From: Paenibacillus rhizophilus
GTDB taxonomy: Bacteria > Bacillota > Bacilli > Paenibacillales > Paenibacillaceae
Assembly: GCF_003854965.1 (NCBI RefSeq)
Contig: NZ_RQPI01000002.1
Location: 186,001 to 250,000 of the forward strand
DNA length: 64,000 nucleotides
Direction: 5' to 3'
Position numbers and translations under genes: made by a program. Below the pieces are notes generated by a model. The model worked only from the letters and a program-made list of their open reading frames with translations. It did no database searches and was not told the DNA's origin. The stretch's first letter is position 1. Each line of letters begins with the position of its first letter. This document shows, piece by piece, positions 33,840 to 43,294 of this stretch.

Positions 33840-34496
33840 CTAGCCCAGTGTAACCCATCCTTTGCGGTGCGCATAGATGGCGAGCTGCGTGCGGTCCTCC
33901 AATTCGCATTTCATCAGCAGATTGCTGACATGCGTCTTGACTGTCTTGATGCTGATATGCAGTTCCTCGCCGATATCCTTGTTGCTCTTGCCTTCCGCAA
34001 TCAGCAGCAGAACCTCCCTCTCCCGTTCGGTCAGCCCGGATGTATCGTCCTGCACCGTGCGCTGGCGGATGCCGCGCGTCAATGCCTGGGATACGTCGCC
34101 GGTCATCACCGGCATGCCGCGGTATGCACCTTGAAGCGCATAAATCAGCTCCTCCGCAGACACCGTCTTCAGCACGTAGCTGACCGCTCCCGCCTCGATG
34201 GCGTCCACTACGAGATCATCTTCGAGGAAGCTTGTCAGTATAACAATCTTCATCCCCGGAAACTCGGACAGCACCGCCCGGGTCGTCTCCACACCATTCA
34301 TCACCGGCATCATCAGATCCATCAGAACCAGATCGGGAAGCCCTTCCTCGCCGCCGGAACGCAGCAGTTCCAGCGCCTCCCGTCCGTTCGAGGCCTCGGC
34401 GACCACATCGAACATCGGCTCCAGCATCAGATATGTTTTGAGTCCCATCCGGACCATGTCATGGTCATCCACCAGCAGTATTTTGATCGCGCTCAT
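33840..34496 (-). CDS. liaR: LiaR/VraR-type response regulator
   Basis: A 218-residue NarL/FixJ-family regulator: receiver domain (LLVDDHDMVRMGL, phospho-Asp in LVLMDLMMP, Lys in SYVLKTVSAEEL) and a LuxR helix-turn-helix (LTEREREVLLLIAEGKSNKDIGEELHIS, then TVKTHVSNLLMK). With liaF and liaS it forms the cell-wall-antibiotic stress system that senses lipid II cycle disturbance. Its start overlaps the liaS stop by four bases. The target genes liaIH are not in this window. Confidence 0.93.
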   Translation of the reverse strand: MSAIKILLVDDHDMVRMGLKTYLMLEPMFDVVAEASNGREALELLRSGGEEGLPDLVLMDLMMPVMNGVETTRAVLSEFPGMKIVILTSFLEDDLVVDAIEAGAVSYVLKTVSAEELIYALQGAYRGMPVMTGDVSQALTRGIRQRTVQDDTSGLTEREREVLLLIAEGKSNKDIGEELHISIKTVKTHVSNLLMKCELEDRTQLAIYAHRKGWVTLG

Positions 34497-35587
34497 TCGC
34501 CGCTTGCCTCCTCTTCCCCGTCTTCATTACTTGCCTTTTCGGCTCCTCCGGCAGGCATCCGGCCGCCGTTCCCCTGAACAAACTTGGGGATATGTACGCG
34601 GATCGTCGTCCCCGCTCCCTTGCGGCTGATGATTTCAACCTGCCCGCCGAGCTTCTCCGCGCGTTCCCGCATCGTTGTCAACCCGTACGATCCCTGCTTG
34701 CTGTGCGCAAGCTCAAATCCCTGCCCGTCATCGCTGATGCTGAGCGCAACCAGCCGCGGTCCCTCGCGCAGAGACAGACTGACCAGCCGCGCCCCCGAAT
34801 GCTTCACGATATTGGCCATCGCTTCCTGGATAATCAGGAACAGCTGATGCTCGATCGCCTCGGACAGCTCGCCCTGAAGTTCAAGCTCCTTCATGCCCTT
34901 AAGCCCGTTCTGACGGCAGTAATCCGGAAACCATTTCTCCAGCGCCTCGAACAGGTTCCGGCCTTCAAGCTCCACTGGCCGAAGCTGGGCGATCAGCGCC
35001 CGCATTTGCTTTTGCGCCATTTGCGACATGGTAATCAGCTGGTCCATCACCGTCCGCCCCTGCGCTTCATTCCTTTCAAGCACCTTCGGAAGCGAAGAGG
35101 CGGACATGTGGATGGCGAACAGCTGCTGGCTCACCGTGTCGTGCAAATCGCGGGCCATCCGCCGCCGCTCCTCCAGCACGGCGCTCTCCGCCGCCTTTTC
35201 CTTCTCGATAACCTCCTGCTCGCCCAGACGCTGAAGCAGCTTCATTTTTTTCTCGACCGTATCCATCATTGTATTGAACTCATGATACACTCTTGCAAAA
35301 GAAGGATCGTCGCTGCCCGGCATCCTCACGGAAAGATTGCCCTTGGCGACCTGAAGCATATTCAGATCCAGGTGATCGATCCGCCGCTGTATACGCTGCA
35401 CGGCCATATAGCCGATAACGGCGGTGAACAGCACAATGCTCAGGCACAGATACACCCACATCCGGTAGTCCACAACTTCAATATAGCCCAAACAGCTTCC
35501 GGCGTACATCAGCACGGCCGTTACACTTCCGCATAACAGAAAATAGAACAGCAGCACCCATTTCGTATTTTTAATAATCGTTCCCAT
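34493..35587 (-). CDS. liaS: LiaS/VraS-type sensor histidine kinase
   Basis: A 364-residue kinase with two N-terminal TM helices (~10-30 and ~43-62) and only a very short extracellular loop, the intramembrane-sensing arrangement. A HAMP follows, then HisKA_3 with the histidine in RDLHDTVSQQLFAIHM, and a HATPase (EAMANIVKHSGA, SDDGQGFE, GSYGLTTMRERAEKLGG). The C-terminal ~30 residues are acidic and low-complexity. It lies in an operon with liaF three bases upstream and liaR overlapping downstream. Confidence 0.93.
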   Translation of the reverse strand: MGTIIKNTKWVLLFYFLLCGSVTAVLMYAGSCLGYIEVVDYRMWVYLCLSIVLFTAVIGYMAVQRIQRRIDHLDLNMLQVAKGNLSVRMPGSDDPSFARVYHEFNTMMDTVEKKMKLLQRLGEQEVIEKEKAAESAVLEERRRMARDLHDTVSQQLFAIHMSASSLPKVLERNEAQGRTVMDQLITMSQMAQKQMRALIAQLRPVELEGRNLFEALEKWFPDYCRQNGLKGMKELELQGELSEAIEHQLFLIIQEAMANIVKHSGARLVSLSLREGPRLVALSISDDGQGFELAHSKQGSYGLTTMRERAEKLGGQVEIISRKGAGTTIRVHIPKFVQGNGGRMPAGGAEKASNEDGEEEASGE

Positions 35588-35590
35588 CGG

Positions 35591-36709
35591 TCAACCCACC
35601 GTCTTAACCTTGATATCTCCGATAAAAGCGCTGACATTGATACGGATTTTTTTGCCGGCTTCTTTATAATAAGGCGTCTTGCACTGCACACTGCTCATAA
35701 ACCCGCTTCGCGCCTGCTCCAGCACTTCCATATCGCCGATGAACGAGCTGCTGTTAACGGAAATGCCGAGATCCATATCGTCCGGAATGTAGACTTTGAG
35801 ATCGCCGATAAATGCGGAAAGATTGATCTTTGTCTCGCCGTACGGAATTTGCGCGTTGGTCAGATCGAGCACCGTATCGCCGATAAACTGGGAAATATTC
35901 GTATTTTTGAGCTGAAAATGCTCGCGCCCCATATGGATATCGCCGATAAAAGTGGAACGGTTCGTCGTTTCCTTGTCGCTGCTATGGCTCCATTCATGCC
36001 CGTCATAATGTCCATGCTTGCGTTCATGCCGCTCCCAGCGCTCTTCTCTTCTGCGTTCGTGGCGTTCCTCCCGCTCCTGGCGTCTGCGCTGGTGGCCATC
36101 CCGGTTCTCCTGCCAGCCAGAAACAGTCTCGCCGGTCCGGTCCATATCTTCATCTTTGCGCAGATAACGATCCCAGTCAGTCATTCCGGCTTTGCCCGAA
36201 GAACTGCCGATGGAGCCGCTTTCCTCCTCGGTTCTGCCGAATTTCCGCTCAAATTCTTGGTCCAGTGTCGATTCCAGGGGGCGGGGAGGCGTGTCGTTCG
36301 CCGGCTTGTCCTCGGGATAGAATCTCGGCGGTGCTGGTGGAGGTATAGGCGGTCCAGAACGGTGCGGTCTGAAGATAACTATGAGCCCTCCGCCGATCAG
36401 AGCGACCGGAATGATCATAGTGAAGAAATCTCCCGCGGATAGGTCGAACCATTCCAGATTACGTCCCAGAAAAAATACGCCCATGGCAAGTATAAACAGC
36501 GCGCCGATAGAAGAAAAACCTCTGCCGCCGTTATGGCCTCCCGCCAGGAGCCGCTTACTTCCTATAATGATCAGCACAACCGGCCAGAAATTGGAGAACA
36601 GGTAACCGATATCAAATTTCGCATATCCCATCTGCCGGAGCAGAAACAGCACGCCGATTCCGATCAGAATCAGACCGCCGAATACTTGGCTGGCTATTCG
36701 TCTTCTCAT
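35591..36709 (-). CDS. liaF: LiaF-like negative regulator of the Lia system
   Basis: A 372-residue membrane protein. Four N-terminal hydrophobic segments (~8-115, two paired blocks) are followed by a proline-rich and then highly charged linker (~120-245, with an Arg/Glu/His-rich stretch QEREERHERRREERWERHER). The C-terminal beta-helical domain has five FIGD repeats (STFIGDIHMG, SQFIGDTV, SAFIGDLKVYIP, SSFIGDMEV, SAFIGDIKV), the hallmark of LiaF/VraT. LiaF keeps LiaS in check in the absence of cell-wall damage. First gene of the liaFSR operon. The charged linker is longer than in B. subtilis LiaF, and its role is unknown. Confidence 0.92.
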   Translation of the reverse strand: MRRRIASQVFGGLILIGIGVLFLLRQMGYAKFDIGYLFSNFWPVVLIIIGSKRLLAGGHNGGRGFSSIGALFILAMGVFFLGRNLEWFDLSAGDFFTMIIPVALIGGGLIVIFRPHRSGPPIPPPAPPRFYPEDKPANDTPPRPLESTLDQEFERKFGRTEEESGSIGSSSGKAGMTDWDRYLRKDEDMDRTGETVSGWQENRDGHQRRRQEREERHERRREERWERHERKHGHYDGHEWSHSSDKETTNRSTFIGDIHMGREHFQLKNTNISQFIGDTVLDLTNAQIPYGETKINLSAFIGDLKVYIPDDMDLGISVNSSSFIGDMEVLEQARSGFMSSVQCKTPYYKEAGKKIRINVSAFIGDIKVKTVG

Positions 36710-36870
36710 CTGTCATTTCCCCTTTAGCTTAGAGTAGCTCTTTTGCCTTTTGAACTTAGTTTACAACAGGCTTTGTCTTGTTAACAGCGGCGGTGGAATG
36801 AAAACCTTCTCGGTCTTCGGACGGAGGCCATTTGCAATCGTGAAGCTTATGATGCTTATTTTTGGGCAAA

Positions 36871-36902
36871 TAAAAATGCCCCGCCTCTTTCGAGAGCGGG
36901 AC
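36871..36902 (-). terminator. Terminator of the SASP gene
   Basis: CCCGCCTCT (36880-36888) and AGAGCGGG (36893-36900) pair, followed on the minus strand by GCATTTTTATTT. Confidence 0.75.
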
Positions 36903-36944
36903 ATCGTTTCGGCCAATAGCCGATAGTTATTTCTTATGGCATGG

Positions 36945-37079
36945 TTAGGCTTGCGGTTTTTGGACCGGTTTGGCGATGCCGCCTTGCTTCGTTGCTACGT
37001 CATTCTCGGCAGCGAACTCGCTGTTGAACTTTTCGTTCGGTGTCTTGTAGTTCTCTTGAACCTTAGGTTTTTTAGCCAC
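36945..37079 (-). CDS. Gamma-type small acid-soluble spore protein (short form)
   Basis: A 44-residue hydrophilic protein with a GTG start and a strong GGAGGTG RBS. It reads MAKKPKVQENYKTPNEKFNS then EFAAENDVATKQ and a Lys/Pro/Gln-rich end. The F-x-SEFAAEN-x-V core matches the repeat of gamma-type SASPs (FGTEFASETN in B. subtilis SspE), but only one repeat is present. Gamma SASPs are amino-acid reserves in the spore core. It has its own terminator. The short length and single repeat are consistent with the small SASPs of Paenibacillus-like genomes; the assignment rests on the motif. Confidence 0.75.
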   Translation of the reverse strand: MAKKPKVQENYKTPNEKFNSEFAAENDVATKQGGIAKPVQKPQA

Positions 37080-37231
37080 GTTGGTCACCTCCCTTTGCTC
37101 CCTCACGCGATGCCGGGTTAGCGCCGCACAGAGGACGGATAGAGGCTAACTGCTGTGCCCCAGTCCGTATTATGGCTAGGCAGGGTGCCGATTATACAAG
37201 TTCATGTGAAATAAAGTTCATGGCTTGCCCT

Positions 37232-38017
37232 TTAAATAATTTCTTCAAGCATTTCCTGAGGCACGGTGTCGTAGGCCCGAATCGCTCTGCCGATATTTTT
37301 CAGCATGGCTTCCGTGCATTTGCCGCTGCCGCGTTTGATCAGTTGGACCTCGACCATTCTTTTGCCCCATTCTTTGTATACCTGCCTGGTAGTCGCAAAG
37401 TAAAGATCGACTTTATGCCCCTTGATCGCCGATCCGGTGTCCGCGACCACCGCATAACCATATCCCGGCACATACAATATGCTTCCCAGCGGCAGCACTT
37501 TCGGATCGGCGGCAATGGTTGAAACGGCATTCTTGTCTCTCCGCACTTTGACGCCGGAGTAGGTAATTCCGTATTCCGGATGATTCGGACGTTTGCCGGT
37601 CGATTCGAAGCCCGCGGTATAACCGGTGGCCGTCACTTTGAAGGTACGGATGATTTGTTCCGGCGCCGGAGCGGCAACGGGAATGGAAGATTTATTCCCG
37701 GGTGCCGGTATTTTGGCCCGGTATTTTAATACCTCGGAGCGTTCGGACGCAGTGTCGAACTCCGGTGATTGATGCGGAAATACCGTAGCGCGGATCAGCT
37801 TAATTCGCGGCCGGTGTCCGCCGCTGTCATAAGCCAGTGCCGCAGAAGCGGTATGCAAAATCGACGCGGCCGTAGCCTCCGGCTGAACCGCCGGAAATAC
37901 CGACTCCCGGTCCGCTTCGCGACCCGCCTTCGTATATATGAAGGATAGTGCAACCAATAATGCAAAGGTAACAAGTATACACCAAGACCTCTGCCAAACA
38001 CCCATTTTGTTCATCAT
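37232..38017 (-). CDS. 3D-domain cell wall protein
   Basis: A 261-residue exported protein with an N-terminal TM/signal anchor (~10-28). A ~95-residue Pro/Ala-rich linker leads to a C-terminal 3D domain (~128-225): [42 protein letters not shown] and the KVDLYFATT strand with the three conserved aspartates. Such double-psi beta-barrels act like MltA or Sps-type lytic transglycosylases on peptidoglycan (B. subtilis YocH, YuiC). No LysM or G5 module is present. GGGGGAGG precedes the ATG-ATG start. Monocistronic. Confidence 0.88.
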   Translation of the reverse strand: MMNKMGVWQRSWCILVTFALLVALSFIYTKAGREADRESVFPAVQPEATAASILHTASAALAYDSGGHRPRIKLIRATVFPHQSPEFDTASERSEVLKYRAKIPAPGNKSSIPVAAPAPEQIIRTFKVTATGYTAGFESTGKRPNHPEYGITYSGVKVRRDKNAVSTIAADPKVLPLGSILYVPGYGYAVVADTGSAIKGHKVDLYFATTRQVYKEWGKRMVEVQLIKRGSGKCTEAMLKNIGRAIRAYDTVPQEMLEEII

Positions 38018-38070
38018 GAAATCCTCCCCCTTATTAGCGAAGGTTTCCCGTTTCCAAAAATTTTATACAT

Positions 38071-38100
38071 GAGGCGGATTTACCGCCTCACGGAAGTGTT
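38071..38100 (-). terminator. Terminator of the 3D-domain gene or thrS
   Basis: GAGGCGG (38071-38077)/CCGCCTC (38083-38089) with a 5-base loop; the minus strand continues ATGTATAAAATTTTT. It lies downstream of thrS and upstream of the 3D-domain gene, so it most likely ends the thrS transcript. Confidence 0.6.
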
Positions 38101-38134
38101 GGCAGAGGTCTTAAGTCAGTAAATTAATTCTTTA

Positions 38135-40075
38135 TTAAAAAATGGCCTTAGTCGAAACTTCGGCAGCGAGGCTCTCAATCACCTCAGCAAGGGGCTTCGC
38201 TCCGATATCGCCTTCGCCGCGTTTGCGGACGGAGACGCTGCTGCTGTTCTTCTCATTCTCGCCGACGATGAACATGTACGGCAGCTTCTCCAACTGGGCT
38301 TCGCGAATCTTGTAGCCCAGCTTCTCGTTCCGAAGATCGGCTTCGGCTCTCAGACCGTGGCAGCGAAGCTTGTCGACCACCTCGCCCGCATAGTCATCAA
38401 AAGCGCTCGATACCGGGATGACCTTCACCTGCTGCGGAGACAGCCAGAGCGGCAGCGAGCCCGCAAAGTTCTCCAGCAGGAAGGCGACGAAACGCTCCAT
38501 AGTGCTCAGGACACCTCGGTGCAGCACGACTGGACGGTGTTTCTGCCCGTCGTCGCCGACATATTCCAGCTCAAAGCGTTCCGGCAGCAGGAAGTCGATC
38601 TGCACGGTTGACAGCGTCTCTTCCTTGCCAAGCGCGGTCTTAATCTGGACATCGAGCTTCGGACCGTAGAACGCGGCTTCTCCCTCCGCTTCGTAGAACG
38701 GCAGGCCCGCATCCTCGACTACCTCGCGCAACATTCGCTGAGCGGTCTCCCACATATTATCATCTTGGAAGTACTTCTCGGTATCGGCCGGGTCACGGTA
38801 GGACAGCCGGAAACGGTAATCATCAATGCCGAAGTCGCTGTACACCTGTTTCACCAGCTCCAGCACGCGGCTGAATTCGCTCTTAATCTGATCCAGACGG
38901 CAGAAGATATGCGAGTCGTTTAAAGTCATGGAACGGACGCGGTGCAGACCGGTCAGCGCGCCGGACATTTCGTAACGGTGCATGGTTCCAAGTTCGGCGA
39001 TCCGGATCGGCAGATCGCGGTAGCTGTGCATGCTGCTCTTGTACACCATCATATGATGCGGACAGTTCATCGGGCGCAGCACAAATTCCTCGGTGTCGAT
39101 GGTCATCTTCGGGAACATGTCTTCCTGATAATGCTCCCAGTGTCCGGAAGTCTTGTACAGATCGACGTTGCCCAGAACCGGAGTATAGACATGCTGATAG
39201 CCGAGGCTGGCTTCCAGATCGACGATATAGCGTTCCAGGATGCTGCGCAGCTTGGCGCCCTTCGGCAGCCAGATCGGCAGTCCCTGGCCGACCAGCTGAC
39301 TGAATGTGAAAATTTCCAGTTCCTTGCCCAGCTTGCGGTGATCGCGCTTCTTCGCTTCCTCCAGCAGGCGGAGATGCTCGTCAAGCTGCGCTTTCTTGAT
39401 CCAGGCGGTGCCGTACACACGCTGCAGCATTTTGTTCTTGGCGTCGCCGCGCCAGTACGCTCCCGCCACATTCATCAGCTTAAACACTTTGATTTTGCCG
39501 GTCGATGGGAGATGCGGTCCGCGGCACAGGTCGAAAAATTCGCCCTGCTCGTATATAGTGATTACACTGTCCTCGGGAAGCGCCTGAATAAGCTCGATTT
39601 TGTACGGATCGCCAAGCTCCCCGAATAGGTCCAGCGCCTCCTGGCGGCTCACTTCCTTGCGGACAATCGGCAGATTCTCCGACACGATGCGATCCATTTC
39701 CTTCTCAATCTTCTGCAGGTCCTCCGGATTCAGCGGATACTCCAGATCCATATCATAGTAGAACCCGTCCTCAATCGTCGGTCCGACTCCGAGCTTGACC
39801 TCTTTGGCGCCGAACAGCCGTTTGACCGCCTGGGCCATCAGATGGGCTGTGCTGTGCCGCATGACCTCCAGTCCTTCCGGGGAATCAAGCGTCACGATCT
39901 CCACCAGATCTCCATCACTAAGCTTGGCGGACAAATCGACGATTACCCCGTTCAGCTTGCCGGCGGCGGCGTTCTTGCGCAGTCCGCTGCTGATAGAAGA
40001 CGCTACATCGTCGATGCTGCTTCCTTCCGCGTACTCCCGGACCGAGCCGTCCGGTAACTTGATGCTTACTGCCAT
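38135..40075 (-). CDS. thrS: Threonyl-tRNA synthetase
   Basis: A 646-residue class II aminoacyl-tRNA synthetase with TGS domain (1-62), the editing/SAD domain ([16 protein letters not shown] near 74 and the zinc-like [10 protein letters not shown] motif), the catalytic core ([46 protein letters not shown] region) and the anticodon-binding domain at the C-terminus ([19 protein letters not shown]). The start ATG at 40075 has AGGAGG eight bases away; the ATG at 40081 is too close to it. It is preceded by a T-box leader with its own promoter, so transcription should respond to uncharged tRNA-Thr. Confidence 0.97.
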   Translation of the reverse strand: MAVSIKLPDGSVREYAEGSSIDDVASSISSGLRKNAAAGKLNGVIVDLSAKLSDGDLVEIVTLDSPEGLEVMRHSTAHLMAQAVKRLFGAKEVKLGVGPTIEDGFYYDMDLEYPLNPEDLQKIEKEMDRIVSENLPIVRKEVSRQEALDLFGELGDPYKIELIQALPEDSVITIYEQGEFFDLCRGPHLPSTGKIKVFKLMNVAGAYWRGDAKNKMLQRVYGTAWIKKAQLDEHLRLLEEAKKRDHRKLGKELEIFTFSQLVGQGLPIWLPKGAKLRSILERYIVDLEASLGYQHVYTPVLGNVDLYKTSGHWEHYQEDMFPKMTIDTEEFVLRPMNCPHHMMVYKSSMHSYRDLPIRIAELGTMHRYEMSGALTGLHRVRSMTLNDSHIFCRLDQIKSEFSRVLELVKQVYSDFGIDDYRFRLSYRDPADTEKYFQDDNMWETAQRMLREVVEDAGLPFYEAEGEAAFYGPKLDVQIKTALGKEETLSTVQIDFLLPERFELEYVGDDGQKHRPVVLHRGVLSTMERFVAFLLENFAGSLPLWLSPQQVKVIPVSSAFDDYAGEVVDKLRCHGLRAEADLRNEKLGYKIREAQLEKLPYMFIVGENEKNSSSVSVRKRGEGDIGAKPLAEVIESLAAEVSTKAIF

Positions 40076-40159
40076 TGTCATTTCCTCCTAAAAGTAGTGG
40101 TCAACTTATCGCAGCGGCCGTCAGCCGCTTAAAGGCCTTGCGGAACGGACATATCCACG

Positions 40160-40495
40160 CATACAAAAAACACCCGTCCCGCGCAGGGACGAGTGTTGCA
40201 CCCGTGGTTCCACCCAAATTCAATTCTGCGTCATGTCCCCAGACTTCATAAAACGGTCAGACGACGGCAGAATCCTTGTTAAGCATGGGGATAACGGCCA
40301 TGAACCGGCGGTTCTTACTGTTTCCGGGGCGTAATGGATCAACCGATGCGCCTGGGCGGAAAGTTCATAACCGCAGCTACAAAAGGGGTAAACCGAAAAC
40401 CGGATTCCGGAGGAAATTGCAGCGCCAACGTTTCCTCTCTCTGTACGGGCCTGGAAGTCGATTCATGTCTTTGTCAATGCTGTTAGCGTGAATAA
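40160..40495 (-). ncRNA. T-box riboswitch leader of thrS
   Basis: On the minus strand the ~335-nt leader carries the diagnostic T-box TGGAACCACGGGTGC (about 40191-40212), followed by an intrinsic terminator AACACTCGTCCC/GGGACGGGTGTT and TTTTTT (40166-40197). The T-box bases overlap the terminator arm so that uncharged tRNA can stabilise the antiterminator. Stem I with the GAGAGAGGAAACG element lies near the 5' end. I did not fold the stem I precisely enough to assign the specifier triplet; a threonine ACC codon is expected. Confidence 0.92.
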
Positions 40496-40501
40496 TGTGT
40501 A

Positions 40502-40530
40502 ATTATAATTCTGGCGGCAGATTTCGTCAA
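40502..40530 (-). promoter_or_regulatory. SigA promoter of the thrS T-box transcript
   Basis: Minus-strand TTGACG (40525-40530), 17 bp, TATAAT (40502-40507). Confidence 0.85.
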
Positions 40531-40563
40531 GCCGTGAGTTCAAAAAGAATCGACAGGTTCCGC

Positions 40564-40740
40564 TCAGGGCCGTTCTTCGCCTGTCTTTCGATCCGGCAAG
40601 CGGCCAGCGCGTTTCAGGCTCTCCCGCAGCAAAAACTCGATGTGTCCGTTCACACTGCGGAACTCCTCCCCCGCCCAACGCTCCAGCGCTTCGTACAGCC
40701 CGGGATCGATGCGCAGCGGAAAGTTCTTCTTGGCCGCCAT
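40564..40740 (-). CDS. Small ribbon-helix-helix (Arc-like) protein
   Basis: A 58-residue protein (MAAKKNFPLRIDPGLYEALE, then a second helix RSVNGHIEFLLRESLKR). The FPLRIDP strand followed by two helices is the Arc/MetJ ribbon-helix-helix pattern. It starts 12 bases after the stop of the SPFH gene in the same direction, so the two are an operon. In Firmicutes such a small RHH protein often follows an SPFH gene; its target is unknown. Confidence 0.8.
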   Translation of the reverse strand: MAAKKNFPLRIDPGLYEALERWAGEEFRSVNGHIEFLLRESLKRAGRLPDRKTGEERP

Positions 40741-40751
40741 GATGGACCGCC

Positions 40752-41594
40752 TTAATACAACGAGCCGGCGTTGATGACCGGGCTCGCTCCGCGCTCGGAT
40801 ACGATAGCCACCATCAGATTGTTGATCATGGCTGCCTTACGTTCTTCGTCCAGTTCCACCACGCCGCTCTCCTTAAGCTGCTTGATCGCCATATCCACCA
40901 TGCCGACCGCGCCTTCCACGATGATCTGCCGCGCGGACAAAATGGCCGACGCCTGCTGGCGTTGAAGCATCGTGCTTGCGATTTCGGTGGAGTACGCCAG
41001 ATGCGTCAGCCGGGCCTCCAGCACTTCAACCCCCGACAGAGACAGACGGTCCTGGAGCTCGCCTGCCAATTCCTTGGCAATTTCATCGGCGTTAGCGCGC
41101 AGGGACATGCCGGTTCCGCTGTAACCGTCATACGGGTATTTGCTGGCTACGTGCCGCAGCGCCGTCTCGCTCTGGATTTCGACAAATTCCATGTACTTGT
41201 CGACATCGAACAGCGCTTTTGCCGAGTTGATGACTTTGAACACGACGACGGCTGCGATTTCGATCGGATTGCCCTCGACATCGTTGACCTTCAGCTTGAC
41301 GCTGTTGAAATTGCGGACCCGCAGGGAAACTGTCTTGCGCACACTGAACGGAATGACGGCCCACAGGCCGCTTGCCGATATGGTCCCGACGTACTGGCCG
41401 AAGAAAGTGACCACGACCGACTTGTTGGGCTGCACCACCGTAATGCTTGTCATCAGAACCGCCGCCGCCACGAACAAAATAACCGGCACGGCATCGTAGC
41501 CCTGAACCGCACCGTAAACTCCGCCGCCTGCACAAACAATGATCAAAGCAATAATCCAGAAACCGCTGACAGGCCGAAGCATTTTCTCTTTCAT
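40752..41594 (-). CDS. SPFH-domain (band 7/slipin-like) membrane protein
   Basis: A 280-residue protein with two closely spaced hydrophobic helices at the N-terminus (~10-30, ~35-50) and an SPFH domain (~52-200: [59 protein letters not shown]). A helical tail follows ([23 protein letters not shown]). SPFH proteins form large oligomers on membranes and organise microdomains. TTGGAGGGTG precedes the ATG, and a TTTACA-17-TATCAT promoter lies at 41632-41660. It is co-transcribed with the small RHH gene. Confidence 0.88.
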   Translation of the reverse strand: MKEKMLRPVSGFWIIALIIVCAGGGVYGAVQGYDAVPVILFVAAAVLMTSITVVQPNKSVVVTFFGQYVGTISASGLWAVIPFSVRKTVSLRVRNFNSVKLKVNDVEGNPIEIAAVVVFKVINSAKALFDVDKYMEFVEIQSETALRHVASKYPYDGYSGTGMSLRANADEIAKELAGELQDRLSLSGVEVLEARLTHLAYSTEIASTMLQRQQASAILSARQIIVEGAVGMVDMAIKQLKESGVVELDEERKAAMINNLMVAIVSERGASPVINAGSLY

Positions 41595-41631
41595 AAGGCA
41601 CCCTCCAAAAGGATATGTATTTGATATTTTT

Positions 41632-41660
41632 ATGATATCACTTTTGGATATTGCTGTAAA
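41632..41660 (-). promoter_or_regulatory. Promoter of the SPFH/RHH operon
   Basis: Minus-strand TTTACA (41655-41660), 17 bp, TATCAT (41632-41637). An overlapping plus-strand TTGCTG-18-TATATT (41651-41680) could drive the divergent small gene at 41809. Confidence 0.55.
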
Positions 41661-41808
41661 TCATTGTTTTCAGGTATATTATCCTTCAGAAAAATATCAC
41701 AGATGCGAAACCGGATCTTCCTATACTATGAATCTGTTAGACATGTAACTATGAACTGATAGACAAGCTTTTTATTAAGCGATTACAGACGAGGAGGTGG
41801 ATGAAGCA

Positions 41809-41988
41809 ATGAGTGTTAAGGAACAGGTATTGGAAACGATTAAATCCGCAGGCAAGCCTGTCAGCGCAGGCGAGGTGGAGAAGCTCTCCGGTCTGGACCG
41901 CAAGGAGATTGACAAGGCATTCAATGATCTTAAAAAAGAAAAAGCGATTGTCTCCCCGGTCCGCTGCAAATGGGAAGCCGCCGAATAG
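41809..41988 (+). CDS. 59-residue mini winged-helix protein
   Basis: A short protein, MSVKEQVLETIKSAGKPVSA followed by GEVEKLSGLDRKEIDKAFNDLKKEKAIVSP, that fits a three-helix winged helix-turn-helix with recognition helix KEIDKAFNDLKKE and a minimal wing. GGAGG lies ten bases before the ATG at 41809; a GTG at 41797 is in frame but overlaps the RBS. A DNA-binding role is likely by fold; no family name is recognised. A stem-loop (42022-42060) lies after the stop. Confidence 0.75.
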   Translation: MSVKEQVLETIKSAGKPVSAGEVEKLSGLDRKEIDKAFNDLKKEKAIVSPVRCKWEAAE

Positions 41989-42021
41989 ATTCTCGTTAAG
42001 ATTCTGCCCTACAACATCGCA

Positions 42022-42060
42022 CAGGGCAGCCTTCGCCGCTTATGGCCGAAAGCTGCCCTG
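42022..42060 (+). terminator. Stem-loop after the mini winged-helix gene
   Basis: CAGGGCAGC (42022-42030) pairs with GCTGCCCTG (42052-42060) with an inner TTCG/CGAA pairing. No T-run follows. Confidence 0.45.
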
Positions 42061-42111
42061 TCCGAATTATCCAACCGAAGCTCCGCCTTTACCCGGCAAT
42101 AGCTTCAGCGC

Positions 42112-42147
42112 AAACAGCCCGAAGGCCTCAGCGGCCTCGGGCTGTTT
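42112..42147. terminator. Terminator between the winged-helix gene and mqnC
   Basis: AAACAGCCCGAAGGCC (42112-42127) and GGCCTCGGGCTGTTT (42133-42147) pair with one bulge. Short T-stretches flank both sides. Confidence 0.7.
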
Positions 42148-42157
42148 GCTTGCCCTA

Positions 42158-43294
42158 TCAGTTCTGCATCACAAAATCGCTCTGCACTTTGGCGGAGACG
42201 TCTTCGAATACTTTCAGTATATCGTACTGTGTGTTGCGCTGCGCCGGGATTTTGCCGGCCTCGCGGATGATTTGCAGGATCGACTGGATGTTGACCTTGT
42301 ACGTCGCCCCCGCCGAGGACACAACATTCTCCTCGATCATCGTGCTGCCGAAATCGTTGCAGCCGTATTGCAGCGACAGCTTGCCCACCTCCGGGCCCAT
42401 TGTCACCCAGGAGGATTGGAAGTTCTTGATGTTGTCAAGCACAAGCCGGCTGACCGCAACGGTCTTGAGATATTCCTCAGGCGTCTGTCTGTCCAGCTTA
42501 AGGTTCGTATTATCCGGCTGAAATGTCCAGGAGATAAATGCCAGGAACCCTTCCGAGTTGTAGTTATGCTCAATGCACTCGTCCTGGGCTTCACGTACAC
42601 GGAGAAGATGCAGCGCGCGTTCCTCCATGCTCTCGCCAAGGCCGATTACCATTGTTGCCGTCGTATTCATGCCGATCCGGTGCGCCGTCCGCATCACATC
42701 CATCCAGTCATGCCACGAGCCCTTCAGCCGGCTGATCTTGCGCCGCGTGCGGTTGTCCAGGATTTCCGCTCCGCCTCCCGGCAGCGAATCGAGACCTGCC
42801 GCATGAATCTGGCGCACCGTCTCCTCCAGGGACAGCCCCGAGATCTCCTTCATCTTCATGATCTCCGCAGGGGAGAAGGAATGCATCGTGATGCCGGGGA
42901 ATCGCTCTTTGATGTTACGCAGCAGGTTCGTATAATAATCAAACGGCAAATTGGGATTCGTACCGCCCTGCATCAGGATCTCGGTTCCGTCCACGGCCAC
43001 GGTTTCTCTGATTTTGTCAAAAATCGTCTCATCCGGCAGAACATAGCCTTCTTCCGAACCGGGTCTGCGGTAAAACGCGCAAAACCGGCAGTACACATCG
43101 CATATATTTGTATAATTTATGTTGCGGCCAATGACGAACGTCGTTATTGGCTCAGGATGCCATCTTTTCATAATAACATCCGCCGCAGCGCCCATTTTCT
43201 CAATTTCGTTGCTCTCAAACAGTCTGACCGTATCTTCAAGCCCAAGGCGTTCACCCTGGAGCGCTTTATTCAAAATGTGATCGATTGATCCCAT
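42158..43294 (-). CDS. mqnC: Cyclic dehypoxanthinyl futalosine synthase (radical SAM)
   Basis: A 378-residue radical SAM enzyme of the futalosine route to menaquinone, converting dehypoxanthine futalosine to its cyclic form. The cluster motif C-x3-C-x2-C is at Cys65, Cys69 and Cys72 (NICDVYCRFCAFYRRPG). MqnC-type signatures follow: ILMQGGTNPNLPFDYY, HSFSPAEI, LPGGGAEIL and the C-terminal FGSTMIEENVVSSAG. MqnE, the other radical SAM enzyme of this pathway, has different signatures. The ATG at 43294 follows AAGGAGG. The other mqn genes are not in the window. Confidence 0.93.
   Translation of the reverse strand: MGSIDHILNKALQGERLGLEDTVRLFESNEIEKMGAAADVIMKRWHPEPITTFVIGRNINYTNICDVYCRFCAFYRRPGSEEGYVLPDETIFDKIRETVAVDGTEILMQGGTNPNLPFDYYTNLLRNIKERFPGITMHSFSPAEIMKMKEISGLSLEETVRQIHAAGLDSLPGGGAEILDNRTRRKISRLKGSWHDWMDVMRTAHRIGMNTTATMVIGLGESMEERALHLLRVREAQDECIEHNYNSEGFLAFISWTFQPDNTNLKLDRQTPEEYLKTVAVSRLVLDNIKNFQSSWVTMGPEVGKLSLQYGCNDFGSTMIEENVVSSAGATYKVNIQSILQIIREAGKIPAQRNTQYDILKVFEDVSAKVQSDFVMQN

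Noticed and set aside
40276..40491. 71-codon frame in the thrS leader
   Set aside because: Lies antisense within the T-box RNA and lacks an RBS.
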